Part shown: positions 40,386 through 49,797 of the stretch, one piece after another | How the letters are laid out: each line of letters starts with the position of its first letter | How positions within the stretch are numbered: position 1 is the first letter of the stretch | Assembly (NCBI GenBank): GCA_964401995.1 | Contig: CAYOAP010000016.1 | Span: 1 to 51,604, forward strand | Length of the DNA: 51,604 bases | Direction: 5' to 3' | DNA from: DATCBF01 sp964401995 | GTDB lineage: Bacteria > Actinomycetota > Thermoleophilia > Solirubrobacterales > 70-9 | Made by a program: the position numbers and the translations under genes | The notes under the pieces: generated by a model | What the model was told of the DNA's origin: nothing | What the model saw: only the letters and a program-made list of their open reading frames with translations | Databases searched by the model: none

Positions 40386-41258
40386 GTGACCTACTCGCTG
40401 AACGGAAAAGTGGCGCTGGTCACCGGCGCCGCGCGCGGGATCGGCAACGAGACAGCGCGCCAGCTCCACCTGCGTGGGGCCTCGGTGGCGGTGGTCGACC
40501 TCGACGCCGATCAGGCCCGCGAGGCAGCCGAGCGGATCGGGTCGCGGGCGATCGGGATCGCCGCCGACGTCACCGACCAGACCGCGATCATGGGTGCCGT
40601 CGCCGAGACAGTGGAGAAGTTCGGCGGGCTCGACGTGGTCGTCGCCAACGCCGGCATCGCCCAGTCGACCGTGGCCACGACCCGTGGCATCTCGACCGAG
40701 GAGTGGGAGCGCGTCTTCGAGGTCGACCTGCTCGGGGTCTGGCGCACGGTGCGAGCGGCCCTGCCGCAGATCGTCGAGCGCAGGGGCCACGTCGTCGTCA
40801 CCTCCTCCGTCTACGCCTTCGTCAACGGCGCGCTCAACGGGCCCTACGCGGTCGCCAAGGCGGGGGTCGAGTCGATGGGCCGGACTCTGCGAGCCGAGCT
40901 GACGCCACTCGGCGCCAGTGCCAGCGTCGCCTACTTCGGCTGGGTCGACACCAAGATGGTGCAGGACGCCTTGGAGCGGCCGAACTCCAATCGGCTTGGA
41001 GAGAACCTCCCGGCCTTCTTCCTCAAACGCCTGCAGCCGAGCGAGGCGGGGGCGGCGATCGTCAGCGGCATCGAGGAACGGGCGCCGCGGATCTTTGCCC
41101 CCAAGTGGTGGCGCTACGTGTCGGCCCTGCGCGGGCTGCTCAACCCGCTGCTCGATCGGCGCATGGAGCGTGACGCGGCTCTGATTCAGACCGTGCGCGA
41201 GGTCGAAGCGGATGCCGACGCGCAGGGCGCCGCCGCGGTCGCCGCCGCTCCGCATTAA
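40386..41258 (+). CDS. SDR-family oxidoreductase, tandem copy 1
   Basis: 290 residues from GTG 40386 (VTYSLNGKVALVTGAARGIG), which aligns with the start of the next gene; GTG 40368 is also in frame. Features: TGAARGIG, DLDADQAREAAERIG, NAGIAQST, Ser in VVVTSSVYAFV, catalytic YAVAK. The C-terminus has an extra segment FAPKWWRYVSALRGLLNPLLD, probably membrane-associated. It is a paralog of the following gene, 6 bp away, and the two arose by tandem duplication. Substrate unknown. Confidence 0.87.
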   Translation: MTYSLNGKVALVTGAARGIGNETARQLHLRGASVAVVDLDADQAREAAERIGSRAIGIAADVTDQTAIMGAVAETVEKFGGLDVVVANAGIAQSTVATTRGISTEEWERVFEVDLLGVWRTVRAALPQIVERRGHVVVTSSVYAFVNGALNGPYAVAKAGVESMGRTLRAELTPLGASASVAYFGWVDTKMVQDALERPNSNRLGENLPAFFLKRLQPSEAGAAIVSGIEERAPRIFAPKWWRYVSALRGLLNPLLDRRMERDAALIQTVREVEADADAQGAAAVAAAPH

Positions 41259-41264
41259 CGCTCA

Positions 41265-42125
41265 ATGACTGCCTACAACCTGAACGGCAAGGTCGCGCTG
41301 GTCACCGGCGCGGCCCGCGGGATCGGCTACGAGACAGCGCGCCAGCTCCACACGCGCGGCGCCTCGGTGGCGGTCATCGACCTCGACGCCGACCAGGCCC
41401 GCGAGGCGGCCGAGCGGATTGGGCCGCGGGCGATCGGGATCGCCGCCGACGTCACCGACGAGGGGGCGATGATGGGCGCAGTCGCCGAGACGGTGGAGAA
41501 GCTTGGCGGGCTCGACATCGCCGTCGCCAACGCCGGGATCGCGCCGCCGACGGTGACGACCGCGCGGACGATGCCGCCCGAGGAGTGGCGGCGGGTCATT
41601 GACATCAACCTGCTCGGCGCCTGGCACACGGCGCGGGCCGCCTTGCCGCAGATCTCCGAGCGCCGCGGCCAGCTCGTCTTCATCGGCTCGATCTACAGCT
41701 ACGCCAACGGCCTGCTCGCCAGCCCTTACGCGGTGTCCAAGGTCGGCGTCGAGGCGCTCGGCCGGGCGCTGCGAGCCGAGCTGGCCCCCTTCGGGGCAAG
41801 CGCCGGCGTCGTCTACTTCGGCTGGGTTGACACCGACCTGGTCCGGGACTCGCTCGACGGCAAGCCCGGCGAACGGATGCTGCAGGACATGGTCCCCGCC
41901 TTTGCCCTGAGGCGGATCAGCCCCGAAGCGGCGGGCGCGACGATCGTGCGGGCGCTGGAGGAGAGGGCGCCGCGCGCCTTCGCCCCCAAGTGGTGGCGCT
42001 ACATGTCAGCGTTTCGCGGATTGCTCAACCCGATCCTCGATCGCCGGGTGGAGCGCGACGCCAAAGTCGCCGCCTCGATCCGCGAAGCCGAGGCGGACGC
42101 AACCAGCCAGTCAGCTCCGCGTTAG
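41265..42125 (+). CDS. SDR-family oxidoreductase, tandem copy 2
   Basis: 286 residues, the same architecture as copy 1: TGAARGIGYETARQLH, NAGIAPPT, FIGSIYSYANG, catalytic YAVSK and the WWRYMSAFRGLLNPILD tail. DNA identity to copy 1 is high in the first 250 bp. The last codons (SAPR and stop) lie inside a 28-bp direct repeat that recurs at 42665, so the gene end marks the left boundary of an inserted toxin-antitoxin cassette. Confidence 0.87.
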   Translation: MTAYNLNGKVALVTGAARGIGYETARQLHTRGASVAVIDLDADQAREAAERIGPRAIGIAADVTDEGAMMGAVAETVEKLGGLDIAVANAGIAPPTVTTARTMPPEEWRRVIDINLLGAWHTARAALPQISERRGQLVFIGSIYSYANGLLASPYAVSKVGVEALGRALRAELAPFGASAGVVYFGWVDTDLVRDSLDGKPGERMLQDMVPAFALRRISPEAAGATIVRALEERAPRAFAPKWWRYMSAFRGLLNPILDRRVERDAKVAASIREAEADATSQSAPR

Positions 42126-42136
42126 CCGCTCCAGCA
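42109..42136 (+). repeat. Direct repeat, left copy, flanking the toxin-antitoxin insertion
   Basis: 28 nt beginning AGTCAGCTCCGCG and ending with AGCA, matching 42665-42692 at 27 of 28 positions (C versus T at position 24). It contains the stop codon of the second SDR gene. Confidence 0.92.
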
Positions 42137-42215
42137 ATCAAACAACTAGCTCCACTTTCCGCTTCTCTCCCTCAATGGGGGGTGAATTTGTGGCGCTGTG
42201 GACTTGGGATGGTGC

Positions 42216-42512
42216 ATGGCCGATGCAATCCACAAGTTGCTCATTTTCGATGTCGCCCGCGAAAAGCTGGGTAGACGAGGGATTTATGGCGAGGAAGCAG
42301 AACAGTTGCTCGACAATCGCCATGTGGTTCTTCGAAACCCGCATCGAGCCAGTCGCCGAGCGGACGCTCGCAGGCTAATGGTCGGCCTTACCGACGGCGG
42401 CCGTTATCTCACGCTGGTAATCGAAAGAACACTTGACCCGACCGACTGGCTGATCGTCACAGGCTGGGATTCAGTAATTCGCGAGCGTAAGATTCTTTGG
42501 AGATGGCTATGA
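42216..42512 (+). CDS. Small toxin, BrnT/RelE-like (putative)
   Basis: 98 residues from ATG 42216 (MADAIHKLLIFDVAREKLGRRGI); ATG 42198 would add six. The pattern of a short N-terminal strand, RRGIYGEEAEQLLDN, RRLMVGLTDGGRYLTLVIERT and closing VTGWDSVIRERK resembles the BrnT/DUF4258 group of ribonuclease toxins related to RelE. It overlaps the next gene by 4 nt in toxin-first order, as in BrnTA and HigBA. Family assignment is by eye. Confidence 0.65.
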   Translation: MADAIHKLLIFDVAREKLGRRGIYGEEAEQLLDNRHVVLRNPHRASRRADARRLMVGLTDGGRYLTLVIERTLDPTDWLIVTGWDSVIRERKILWRWL

Positions 42513-42712
42513 GCAAGAGGAATCCTTGGACAAACCCGGACCCACAGCCCGGTGATTTCGACGCCGACATCGCCGCTATGGGGCCCGACGATGTGCAGGT
42601 TGTGGAGGCCGGCTCGGGAGCAAAAGTCGTTGAGATCCAACGGCCTTTAGCCGCACCAAGCGCAAGTCAGCTCCGCGTTAGCCGCTCTAGCAGGCAGACG
42701 AACGACTCGTAG
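42509..42712 (+). CDS. Antitoxin partner, hybrid or truncated C-terminus
   Basis: 67 residues from ATG 42509 (ATGA overlap with the toxin). Residues 1-52 (RNPWTNPDPQPGDFDADI is distinctive) look like antitoxins that I recall paired with such toxins. Residues 53-67 (SQLRVSRSSRQTNDS) are encoded by the 28-bp repeat and by the antisense of the oxidase 3' end, so the original antitoxin C-terminus appears to have been lost on insertion. Whether it still neutralises the toxin is unclear. Confidence 0.65.
   Translation: MSKRNPWTNPDPQPGDFDADIAAMGPDDVQVVEAGSGAKVVEIQRPLAAPSASQLRVSRSSRQTNDS
42665..42692 (+). repeat. Direct repeat, right copy, flanking the toxin-antitoxin insertion
   Basis: Second copy of the 28-nt repeat (see 42109-42136). 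Read on the minus strand it encodes the last residues LLERLTRS and the stop of the FAD/Fe-S oxidase. Confidence 0.92.
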
Positions 42713-45498
42713 GGCTCGCCGGTGGCGCGCTGCAGGCCGATCTCACAGGTGCGGTTGCTGGAGAGGCGGGCGTCGAAGTCGCGGCCGGCCAGCTCGGCTG
42801 CCTGCGGGCGGGTGGCGGACTCGGTCAGCTCCGGGTGGGAGATGCCGCGGTCGCCGGCGAAGCCGCAGCAAGTGGCCGAAGGGGCGACGTAGACCTCGTC
42901 GGCAAGGGTGGCGGCGAGCGCTTCGAGCCGTGGGGTCAGGCCCATCTGGCGGGTGGCGCAGGTCGGGTGGACGGTGGCTGAGCCGACCCTCTGGTCGATC
43001 TCCAGCCAAGGCAACAGGCGGTCGTGGGCCCAGGCGACTGAGTCGAGGATCTCCAACTGGCCCAGACGCTCGGCGTTCTCCTCGCCGAGCACGCCCTCGC
43101 CCGGGCTGGCGACGCCCTGGGTGCAGGAGGCGGCGTCGATCACGATCGGCAGCGCCCCCTCCCCGCTCCAGGCCCAGAGCCGCTCGACCATCTCGTTGGC
43201 CTTGTGGCGATGGGCCTCGCCGAAGCCCTTCGAGCTCCAGGGCAAGCCGCAGCAGCTGCCGGCGACATCCTCTGGGATCCAGACCGGCAGCCCGGCCCGG
43301 CGCGAGACTTCGACCAGCGCCTCGACCGGCGAGCCGCCGAAGATGCGGTTGGTGCAGGAAGGGACGTAGACGGCGGCCGCGCCCGAATGCAGGGTCGCCG
43401 GCAGCTTGGCAGGCGCCGGCTTCGGCAGATCGCGACCTCGCTTCGTCAGCCGCGCCGGCGGCCCGCCGAAGCGGAGGCCGGCGCGCGAGGCGCCCTCGAC
43501 CGTGGCCCAGCGCTTGGCCGTCGCCAGCGCCGCCTTTTCGCCGCGCTCGGTGTGGCGCTCCTGGCGCAGGCCCTTGACCAGCCTGCCGGTATCGATCCCA
43601 ACCGGGCAGGCGATCTGGCAGGACCCGTCGGCGGCGCAGGTCTCAAGCGCCTCGTACTCGAACTCCCTCAGCAGCGCCTTCTGCACCGGCGAGCCCGCTG
43701 GCTGGCGCGCCATCTCGCGGCGCAGCACGATCCGCTGCCGCGGCGTCGTCGTCAGGTTGCGGCTTGGGCAAACCGGCTCGCAGAACCCGCACTCGACGCA
43801 GGCGTTGGCCGACTCCTCGATCGCCGGGGTCGTCTTCAGGTTGCGCAGGTGGACGCCGGGGTCGCGGTTGAGGACGACGCCGGGGGCTAGCACCCCGTCG
43901 GGGTCGGCGAGCTTCTTCACCCGCCACATCAGCTCGGTCGCCTTCTCCCCCCACTCGCGCTCCACATAAGGGGCCATGTTGAGCCCGGTCCCGTGCTCGG
44001 CCTTGAGCGAGCCGTCGTACTTGTCGACGATCAGCCCGACCAGCTTCGACATGAAGGCCTCGTAGCGGTCGAGGTCCTCCTGCTTGGCGAAGTCCGGGGT
44101 CAGCATAAAGTGGAGATTCCCGGCCGAGGCGTGGCCGGCGACGCCGGGCAGGAAGCCGTGCTCGCCGAGCAGCGCCTGCAGGTCGCGGGCGCCTTCGGCG
44201 ATCCGCTCCGGCGGCACGCAGACGTCCTCGACGATCAGCGCCGTGCCGGGCAGCCGGAGCTTGCCGATCAAGCCGTGCAGGCCCTCGCGCACGCGCCAGG
44301 CCAGCTCGATCTCCTCCGCCTCGCGGGTGAAGGCGAGTGGCCGGATCAGCTCATGCGAGGCGAGGATCTCCTCGGCCTTGGCGACATCGGCATCGAGCTG
44401 CTCGTCGCTCTCGGCGCCGAACTCGACCAGCAGCACCGCCGACTCCGGCGGCAGCTCTTTCCACTCCTGCGGGGCCCCGACCATGTTCCAGGCGGCGGTG
44501 ATCAGGGCCGGGGCGACCATCAGCTCGACCGCGGTGGCGCCAGCGTCGACGAAGTCGCGGACCGGGGCGATCGCCGCGTCGACGTTGGCGAAGTGGATCC
44601 AGGAGGTGGTGGTGCGGGCCGGCAGCGGCACCGTCTCGAAGACCGCCTCGGCGACGAAGGCGAGGGTGCCCTCGGAGCCGACGACGAGGCGGCGGAAGAT
44701 CTCCAGCGGCTCCTCGGCGTCGAGAAATGCGCAGAGCCGGTAGCCGGTCGTGTTCTTGATCTCGAACTTGCGGCGGATGCGCTCGGCCAGCTCGGGGTCG
44801 GCGTGGATCTCCTCGCGGATCGCGGCCAGGCCCGCCGCCAGCTCGGGGGCCTCGGCGGCGAAGCGCTCGGCGGCGCCGGGGGCGGCAGTGTCGATCACCG
44901 TGCCGGAGGGGAGGACGAAGGTCATCGCTCGCACCGTCGAGTAGGAGTCGCGGACGACGCCGCAGCGCATCCCGCCCGAGTTGTTGGCGACGACGCCGCC
45001 GACGGTGGCGATGTCGGTGCTGGCAGGGTCGGGGCCGAGCTTGCGGCCGTGCGGGGCGAGGACGCGGTTGGCATGGCCGAGGATCGTCCCCGGCTTGACC
45101 CGGGCGAGGGCGCCGTCCTGCTCGACCGCGACGCCGCCGAAGTGGCGGCGGACGTCGACCAGGATGCCGTCGGTCTGGCCCTGGCCGTTGAGGCTGGTGC
45201 CGCCGGCGCGGAAGACGACGGGGATCTCTTTGCGCTTGCCGAACGCGAAGACCTTGGCGACGTCGCTGGCGTCGTAAGCCATCACCACCGCCTGCGGGAA
45301 GAGCCGATAGGGGCTGGCGTCGGAGGCGTAGCGGACGAGGTCGCCGGCGCTGCCGAGAACGCGGTCGGCGCCAAGCAGCTCCTCCAGCTCGCCGCGCAGG
45401 AGGCGGGTCGTGCCGCCAGCGAGGGAATCGGGGGCGCGGTCGGGAGCCGGCTCGCCTGAACCCTCCGGCGCTGCGACCTTGGTCCTCAGCAGCGCCAT
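42667..45498 (-). CDS. FAD-linked oxidase with Fe-S/CCG domain (D-2-hydroxyacid dehydrogenase-like)
   Basis: 943 residues fusing a GlcD/D-lactate dehydrogenase-type FAD domain with a GlpC-like electron-transfer domain. The FAD-binding half (about 35-480) has VVFRAGGTSLNGQG, DPASTDIATVGGVVANNSGG and VGSEGTLAFV. Two 4Fe-4S motifs follow (CVECGFCEPVCP and CAADGSCQIACP), then CCG-domain cysteine pairs (GSCCGLPW, SATCCGFAGD). Such enzymes oxidise D-lactate or related 2-hydroxyacids and pass electrons to the membrane. It starts 8 bp after the benzoylformate-decarboxylase-like gene, forming an operon. Confidence 0.9.
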   Translation of the reverse strand: MALLRTKVAAPEGSGEPAPDRAPDSLAGGTTRLLRGELEELLGADRVLGSAGDLVRYASDASPYRLFPQAVVMAYDASDVAKVFAFGKRKEIPVVFRAGGTSLNGQGQTDGILVDVRRHFGGVAVEQDGALARVKPGTILGHANRVLAPHGRKLGPDPASTDIATVGGVVANNSGGMRCGVVRDSYSTVRAMTFVLPSGTVIDTAAPGAAERFAAEAPELAAGLAAIREEIHADPELAERIRRKFEIKNTTGYRLCAFLDAEEPLEIFRRLVVGSEGTLAFVAEAVFETVPLPARTTTSWIHFANVDAAIAPVRDFVDAGATAVELMVAPALITAAWNMVGAPQEWKELPPESAVLLVEFGAESDEQLDADVAKAEEILASHELIRPLAFTREAEEIELAWRVREGLHGLIGKLRLPGTALIVEDVCVPPERIAEGARDLQALLGEHGFLPGVAGHASAGNLHFMLTPDFAKQEDLDRYEAFMSKLVGLIVDKYDGSLKAEHGTGLNMAPYVEREWGEKATELMWRVKKLADPDGVLAPGVVLNRDPGVHLRNLKTTPAIEESANACVECGFCEPVCPSRNLTTTPRQRIVLRREMARQPAGSPVQKALLREFEYEALETCAADGSCQIACPVGIDTGRLVKGLRQERHTERGEKAALATAKRWATVEGASRAGLRFGGPPARLTKRGRDLPKPAPAKLPATLHSGAAAVYVPSCTNRIFGGSPVEALVEVSRRAGLPVWIPEDVAGSCCGLPWSSKGFGEAHRHKANEMVERLWAWSGEGALPIVIDAASCTQGVASPGEGVLGEENAERLGQLEILDSVAWAHDRLLPWLEIDQRVGSATVHPTCATRQMGLTPRLEALAATLADEVYVAPSATCCGFAGDRGISHPELTESATRPQAAELAGRDFDARLSSNRTCEIGLQRATGEPYESFVCLLERLTRS

Positions 45499-45506
45499 CG
45501 AGCCCT

Positions 45507-47105
45507 CTAGAAGAGCGACATCCCCGGCGCGACCGGGACTTCGACCAGCTCCGGCGCCGAGGAGGCGAGGGCGGCCGCGAGGGCGTCGCGAACCTCGTCG
45601 CGTCCGGAGGCGCGGTGGGCCTTGACGCCGTAGCCCTCGGCGACGGCGGCGACGTCGAGGGCGGGAAGGTCAAGGCCCGGCGCTCCATTGACCTGCTCGA
45701 CTTCGGCGAACCACTTGAGGATCGCGTACTCGGAGTTGCGCAGGACGAGGAAGGTGACCGGCGTCTTGTAGGCGACGGCGCTCCAGAAAGCGGTGATCGC
45801 GTACTGGGCCGAGCCCTCGCCGAGCACGCAGACGACGGGCCGGCTGGGCTGGGCGAGCTGGACGCCGACCGAGGCGGCGAGGCCGAAGCCGAGGCCGCCG
45901 CCGGCGCTGAAGTAGTAGCTGCCCGGCCGCGAGATGCGGAGCTGGTTGCGCAGGGCAAGGGTGCTGGAAGGCGACTCGAGGACGACGATCGCATCCTCGG
46001 GCAGGACCTCAGCCAAGGCCGAGTGCACGGTCGAGGAGTTGAGCGGATCGGTGGCGGGGATTTCCCCCGGCTGCTGGTTCGGCTCGGGGGCGGGCCGGCT
46101 CGACTCGGGTACCGCCTCGAGCAACGCCTCCAGGGTCAGCTTCACATCGGCAACGATCGCGTCGCCCATCGGCGCCCGCGAGGCCTCGTCGGGGTCGCTG
46201 GTGATCGCGATCAGCTTCGCCCCCTCCGGCAGCAGCGGCCCGGCGATGTGGGGGTAGTAGGGGAAGACGGAGCTGCCGGCAACAACGATCAGGTCGTGGC
46301 CCTCCAGCGTCTGGCCGACCGGGCCGATCGCCGGCGGCAGGACGCCACGGAAGTTGGGATGGCCCTCGGGGAAGCCGAGCCGGTTGCCGCCGGTGGCCGG
46401 GCTGGCCCAGACCGGCAGGCGCTGGCGCTCGACCAGGGCGACGGCCGTCTCCCAGGCGCCGCTGGCGTCGATGTCGGGGCCGGCGATGAAGACCGGGTTG
46501 GAGGCGGCGTCGAGCAGCGCCGCCAGCGCGCGCACCGCCTCGGGGTCGGCGGTCGCCCGGCCGCTCACCGTGCGCCCGATGGCGTGGGCAGCGTCGCCCT
46601 CGTCGACCTCGGCGTACCAGTCGTCCATCGGCAGCGAGACGAAGGTCGGGCCTTTCGGCGGCAGCGAGGCAAGGTGGGCGCCGTGGGCCAAGGCCAGCGG
46701 CACGTCCTCGGCCCGGGCGGGCTCGTAGGCCCACTTGACCAGCGGGTGCGGCATCCGGGTCGCATCGCGGTTGGTCAGGTTCGCCTGCAGTGTGATCTGG
46801 GCGCGGGCCTGCTGGCCGGCGGTGATCAGCAGCGGCGAGTGGTTGGCCTGGGCGTTGAAGATCGCCCCCATCGCGTTGCCGACCCCCGGCGCGGTGTGGA
46901 GGTTGGCGATCGTGGTCTTCCCCGAAGCCTGGGCGAAGCCGTCCGCCATCCCGACCACGACGGCCTCCTGCAAGCCGAGCACGTAACGGAAGTCGCCGGG
47001 GAAATCGGCGAGCATCGGCAGCTCGGTCGAGCCCGGGTTGCCGAACATCGTCGTCATCCCCTGAGAACGAAACAGTTCGAATGCGGCGTCGCGAACAGTT
47101 GCCAT
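45507..47105 (-). CDS. mdlC: Thiamine-diphosphate decarboxylase, benzoylformate decarboxylase-like
   Basis: 532 residues from ATG 47105, close to Pseudomonas putida benzoylformate decarboxylase (528). Active-site equivalents kept: Ser in FGNPGSTELPML, cofactor Glu in LQEAVVVGMADG, His in NLHTAPGVGNAMG, His in GFPEGHPNFRGVLP. EYAILKWFAEVEQVNGAPGLD aligns with the BFD C-terminal region. The ThDP motif is GEG (LGEGSAQY) with Glu for the usual Asp. Likely converts an aromatic or branched 2-oxoacid to an aldehyde and CO2. The upstream frame extension to 47231 is not protein-like. Confidence 0.88.
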   Translation of the reverse strand: MATVRDAAFELFRSQGMTTMFGNPGSTELPMLADFPGDFRYVLGLQEAVVVGMADGFAQASGKTTIANLHTAPGVGNAMGAIFNAQANHSPLLITAGQQARAQITLQANLTNRDATRMPHPLVKWAYEPARAEDVPLALAHGAHLASLPPKGPTFVSLPMDDWYAEVDEGDAAHAIGRTVSGRATADPEAVRALAALLDAASNPVFIAGPDIDASGAWETAVALVERQRLPVWASPATGGNRLGFPEGHPNFRGVLPPAIGPVGQTLEGHDLIVVAGSSVFPYYPHIAGPLLPEGAKLIAITSDPDEASRAPMGDAIVADVKLTLEALLEAVPESSRPAPEPNQQPGEIPATDPLNSSTVHSALAEVLPEDAIVVLESPSSTLALRNQLRISRPGSYYFSAGGGLGFGLAASVGVQLAQPSRPVVCVLGEGSAQYAITAFWSAVAYKTPVTFLVLRNSEYAILKWFAEVEQVNGAPGLDLPALDVAAVAEGYGVKAHRASGRDEVRDALAAALASSAPELVEVPVAPGMSLF

Positions 47106-47168
47106 CGCGCCGCGCACCTTAGCGTTCACGCGTTCAAGGGCGGCCTCTGCGCGCCGATAAGCGGGGGG

Positions 47169-47894
47169 ATGGCATCGCGGGCCGACAGGATCAATCGAGG
47201 CGCGGGGCGCGGCTACACGCGCCGGGCCCACACCGAGGCGTTCGCGCTGCTGGCGCTGATCGCGCTAGCCGTCTGGGCGGTCACCTTCGCCAGCGCCGGG
47301 CCGGATTCGGTGCGGCTGGTCTACTCCCCCGGCAAGATCGTCCCGATCCCGGCCTCGATCCCACACGAAGCGGGCGACATGGTCGACAACAGGATCGTCC
47401 CCGACCTGCGCTGGATCGCCGCCCGCTACCCGATCTACGTCACCGACGGCTACTCCGGGCCGCTGCCGAACGGCGAACACGTCGGCTGCGACAACTGCCA
47501 CGTCAAGGGCTCCGATCACTACAACGGCCTCGCCGTCGACATCGTGCCGCTGCACGGAGGCACCACCTGTGACGCGAGCTGGAAGCCGATCACCCGGCTG
47601 GCGCTCTGGGCCGAGCCCGAACAGAACAAACCGATCCCGCCCTTTCGCTGGGTCGGCTATGACGGCGACGAGGGCCACGGCTGCGGCAACCACCTCCACC
47701 TCTCCTGGAACCACCCGCCCGCTGCCCGCTACGCGCTGGCCGAATGGGTCGAAGTCTTCCCCACCGGCGAAGCCGAAGAAGCGGGCAAGCCGCGCCACAA
47801 GAAAACCCCGCAGCCGAAGCCGCCGCCCCCGCCCGGCCCCGAAGGCGGCGTCGCCGTCTTCCAGAGCGGCGGCCTCTCTCCCCGCGGCGACTGA
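47169..47894 (+). CDS. Membrane-anchored M15-like (D-Ala-D-Ala carboxypeptidase-fold) protein
   Basis: 241 residues from ATG 47169, preceded by a GGGGGG run. One N-terminal transmembrane segment (about 24-43, AFALLALIALAVWAVTFA), then an extracytoplasmic domain with two zinc-ligand-like motifs: SDHYNGLAVDI, fitting the SxHxxGxAxD of M15 peptidases, and GNHLHLSW, fitting the terminal HxH. A CDNC/CGNH cysteine pattern may give disulfides. Pro/Lys-rich C-terminal tail. Role in cell-wall trimming is inferred. The small lipoprotein follows. Confidence 0.72.
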   Translation: MASRADRINRGAGRGYTRRAHTEAFALLALIALAVWAVTFASAGPDSVRLVYSPGKIVPIPASIPHEAGDMVDNRIVPDLRWIAARYPIYVTDGYSGPLPNGEHVGCDNCHVKGSDHYNGLAVDIVPLHGGTTCDASWKPITRLALWAEPEQNKPIPPFRWVGYDGDEGHGCGNHLHLSWNHPPAARYALAEWVEVFPTGEAEEAGKPRHKKTPQPKPPPPPGPEGGVAVFQSGGLSPRGD

Positions 47895-47915
47895 CGCTCC
47901 GTAGGATTGCGCCCG

Positions 47916-48389
47916 GTGCGTTCCCGGGCAGCAATCCTCGCTCTCTCCTTTTCCGCTCTGGCCATCGCCGGCTGCGGTGGGCCGAAGGACACGACTCCGG
48001 TCGCCTGCCTGGAAGGCCCTGCCGCCTACTCGCGCGCCCTCGCCGGCGCCCCGGGCGCGGTGACGCTGAAAGACGGGACGCTGGTCAGCGAATGCCTGGC
48101 CGAGAACCAGAAGGGCGGCGATCTCGCCAACGTCGGCACCGCGCTGGTGACAGTCGCGACCAGGCTCAACTCCGCAGCGCTCGCCAACCCGGGCGATGCC
48201 GCCAACCTCCAGCTCGGCTATCTGCTCGGGGCGGCCCAGCGAGGCGCCGAAAGCACCGACGGGATCCACACCGACCTGATCCGCCGGCTCTCGGTCGCCG
48301 CCCGCTACAGCCCCGACAACCGCCCCCTCCCGGCGATCTTCCTGCGCACCTACCGCCAGGGCTACGACGCCGGCCACGCCGCTGGCTGA
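47916..48389 (+). CDS. Putative lipoprotein (unknown)
   Basis: 157 residues from GTG 47916 (TAGGA 9 nt upstream); TTG 47907 is an alternative start. Signal sequence AAILALSFSALAIAGC with lipobox LAIAGC. The mature part is helical and has LEGPAAYSRALAGAPGAVTL, LNSAALANPGDAANLQLGYLLGAAQRGA and RTYRQGYDAGHAAG; no family recognised. It lies between the M15-like gene and fumC, 21 bp and 38 bp apart, all on the plus strand. Confidence 0.72.
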   Translation: MRSRAAILALSFSALAIAGCGGPKDTTPVACLEGPAAYSRALAGAPGAVTLKDGTLVSECLAENQKGGDLANVGTALVTVATRLNSAALANPGDAANLQLGYLLGAAQRGAESTDGIHTDLIRRLSVAARYSPDNRPLPAIFLRTYRQGYDAGHAAG

Positions 48390-48427
48390 ATACCCTGCTG
48401 GGACCACTACTTCGACGGAGGAACGAC

Positions 48428-49741
<1,314 letters not shown>

Positions 49742-49749
49742 CGCGGCGA

Positions 49750-49795
49750 CGCAGCCGACATTGACCCCACTCCCGTGTGGTGAAAGTCGGCTGCG
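49750..49795. repeat. Palindromic repeat, copy 3 (solo)
   Basis: Inverted repeat CGCAGCCGACATTGACCCC... (49750-49770) paired with ...GTGAAAGTCGGCTGCG (49775-49795), 18 of 21 positions, loop TCCC. Same half-site as the copies bracketing the DUF559 gene, here without a gene, between the convergent fumC and aldehyde dehydrogenase stops, where it may act as a terminator. Confidence 0.8.
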
Positions 49796-49797
49796 AT

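Larger units (their letters stand above)
42137..42692 (+). mobile_element. Candidate insertion: toxin-antitoxin cassette with 28-bp duplication
   Basis: 556 bp (528 unique plus one repeat copy) between two convergent genes. Removing it leaves a single 28-nt copy in which the SDR gene and the oxidase gene both keep their exact stop codons and would overlap by 15 bp. GC in sampled lines (33 and 32 of 60 bases) is below the neighbours. No recombinase gene is inside. Insertion rather than excision is inferred. Confidence 0.65.

Noticed and set aside
45615..47168. Long upstream extension of the M15-like frame
   Set aside because: Antisense to the ThDP decarboxylase; the coding signal starts only at ATG 47169 with the transmembrane segment.
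47744..48427. N-terminal extension of the fumarase frame
   Set aside because: Overlaps the M15-like and lipoprotein genes, is Arg/Pro-rich, and a TTG with a good GGAGG site lies at 48428 where the fumarase fold begins.
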